A program made the translations under genes and the position numbers. A stretch of DNA of 6,405 nucleotides from an uncultured Lachnospiraceae bacterium. Its GTDB lineage: Bacteria; Bacillota; Clostridia; Lachnospirales; Lachnospiraceae. How positions within the stretch are numbered: the stretch's first letter is position 1; each line of letters begins with the position of its first letter. Shown piece by piece: positions 6,041 through 6,405 of the stretch. The DNA is taken from the NCBI GenBank assembly GCA_944376975.1, contig CALWEE010000103.1, positions 1 to 6,405 on the forward strand, written 5' to 3'. Below the pieces are notes generated by a model. It was not told the DNA's origin, did no database searches, and worked only from the letters and a program-made list of their open reading frames with translations.

Positions 6041-6049
6041 TGATACAAT
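6041..6049 (+). promoter_or_regulatory. Extended -10 promoter for the rightmost gene
   Basis: TGATACAAT (6041-6049) combines a TG extended -10 element with TACAAT. The sequence 17 bp upstream (TGGTGT, 6021-6026) is a poor -35, consistent with an extended -10 promoter. It would give a leader of about 45 nt before the ATG at 6101. Confidence 0.45.
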
Positions 6050-6100
6050 ATTTCACGTATATATATCACAAAAGCACGTATTTTGAAGGGGAATCAAGCT

Positions 6101-6405
6101 ATGAAAACACTTTTGCGCGTCATATCCGCGCTGATGCTGGTCCTCGGCGTCATCCTTCTGATCTCGGGCGTCATGTACATCGGCCTTATCCTTGAGATGG
6201 GCGTTCCGGCCCTCCTGACCGACTTTCTCGTCGGCGCCGTTGTGCTCGTGATCATCCTGAACGGGATCGTCGAGATATTGGGCGGTATCCTGGGATTTCG
6301 CGCCGCCGGCCGGCAAGGCGGTTCCATCGCCGCTGTCGTCTTCGGCGTCTTCGCGCTGGGAGCCGGCGTCTTTGTCGCGATATTCACGGACCTGAGTCCG
6401 GCGAG
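6101..6405 (+). CDS. Unrecognised multi-pass membrane protein, 3' end beyond window
   Basis: The frame is open from the ATG at 6101 to the window edge (101 complete codons). The product starts MKTLLRVISALMLVLGV. It shows three hydrophobic segments at about residues 7-31, 42-66 and 73-95, with a short loop GFRAAGRQGG (65-74) between the second and third; a further helix may follow beyond the window. The first segment could be read as a signal peptide, but the absence of a cleavage motif favours a membrane helix. Glu58 lies inside the second helix (GIVEILGG). AAGGGGA precedes the ATG by nine bases, and codon and GC use resemble the neighbours. It is divergent from the feo operon with about 185 bp between the starts. 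I do not recognise the family; small four-helix membrane proteins of this kind are common in Lachnospiraceae and mostly uncharacterised. Confidence 0.82.
   Translation, partial: MKTLLRVISALMLVLGVILLISGVMYIGLILEMGVPALLTDFLVGAVVLVIILNGIVEILGGILGFRAAGRQGGSIAAVVFGVFALGAGVFVAIFTDLSPA

Overview
The window looks like chromosomal DNA from an anaerobic Firmicute of the Clostridia, most likely Lachnospiraceae-like. This is inferred from three things: a feoA-feoA-feoB operon ending in small Cys-rich membrane proteins, strong AGGAGG-type ribosome binding sites with near-consensus sigma-A promoters, and GC-rich genes separated by AT-rich intergenic stretches. No RNA genes, CRISPR arrays, insertion sequences or phage genes were seen.

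Layout. Positions 1-1443 (minus) hold a GPH/MelB-type sugar:cation symporter that runs off the left edge. An AT-rich divergent intergenic region (1444-1709) carries one good promoter for each neighbour. Positions 1710-2498 (plus) encode a TauE/SafE (TSUP) anion permease, followed by a long hairpin terminator (2520-2573) shared with the convergent operon. Positions 5915 down to 2589 (minus) form one ferrous-iron uptake operon: feoA-1, feoA-2, feoB, a Cys-rich single-pass membrane protein (59 aa), a 40-aa single-pass membrane protein, and a second Cys-rich single-pass membrane protein (67 aa). Three of the CDSs given here rest on direct reading of the strand rather than on a closed long ORF: the edge-truncated symporter, the 59-aa protein and the 40-aa protein. 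Divergent from the feo operon, 6101 to the right edge encodes the start of an unrecognised multi-pass membrane protein.

How the genes work together. FeoB is the Fe(II) transporter, with an N-terminal G domain and a membrane core. The two FeoA proteins are SH3-like cytosolic partners. The Cys-rich tail proteins belong to the type often annotated as FeoB-associated and may handle iron or electrons, or protect the transporter, at the membrane; that role is inference. The feo promoter (TTGACA, 17 bp, TATACT) has its -10 box inside a 16-bp inverted repeat, GTTAG-N6-CTAAC. A degenerate copy of the same element sits between feoA-2 and feoB. This suggests a metal-responsive repressor with a main operator and an internal one.

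Most of the window is recognisable biology. The parts least explained by standard annotation are the three-gene tail of tiny membrane proteins, especially the 40-aa protein between the two Cys-rich ones, and the repeated operator-like element.
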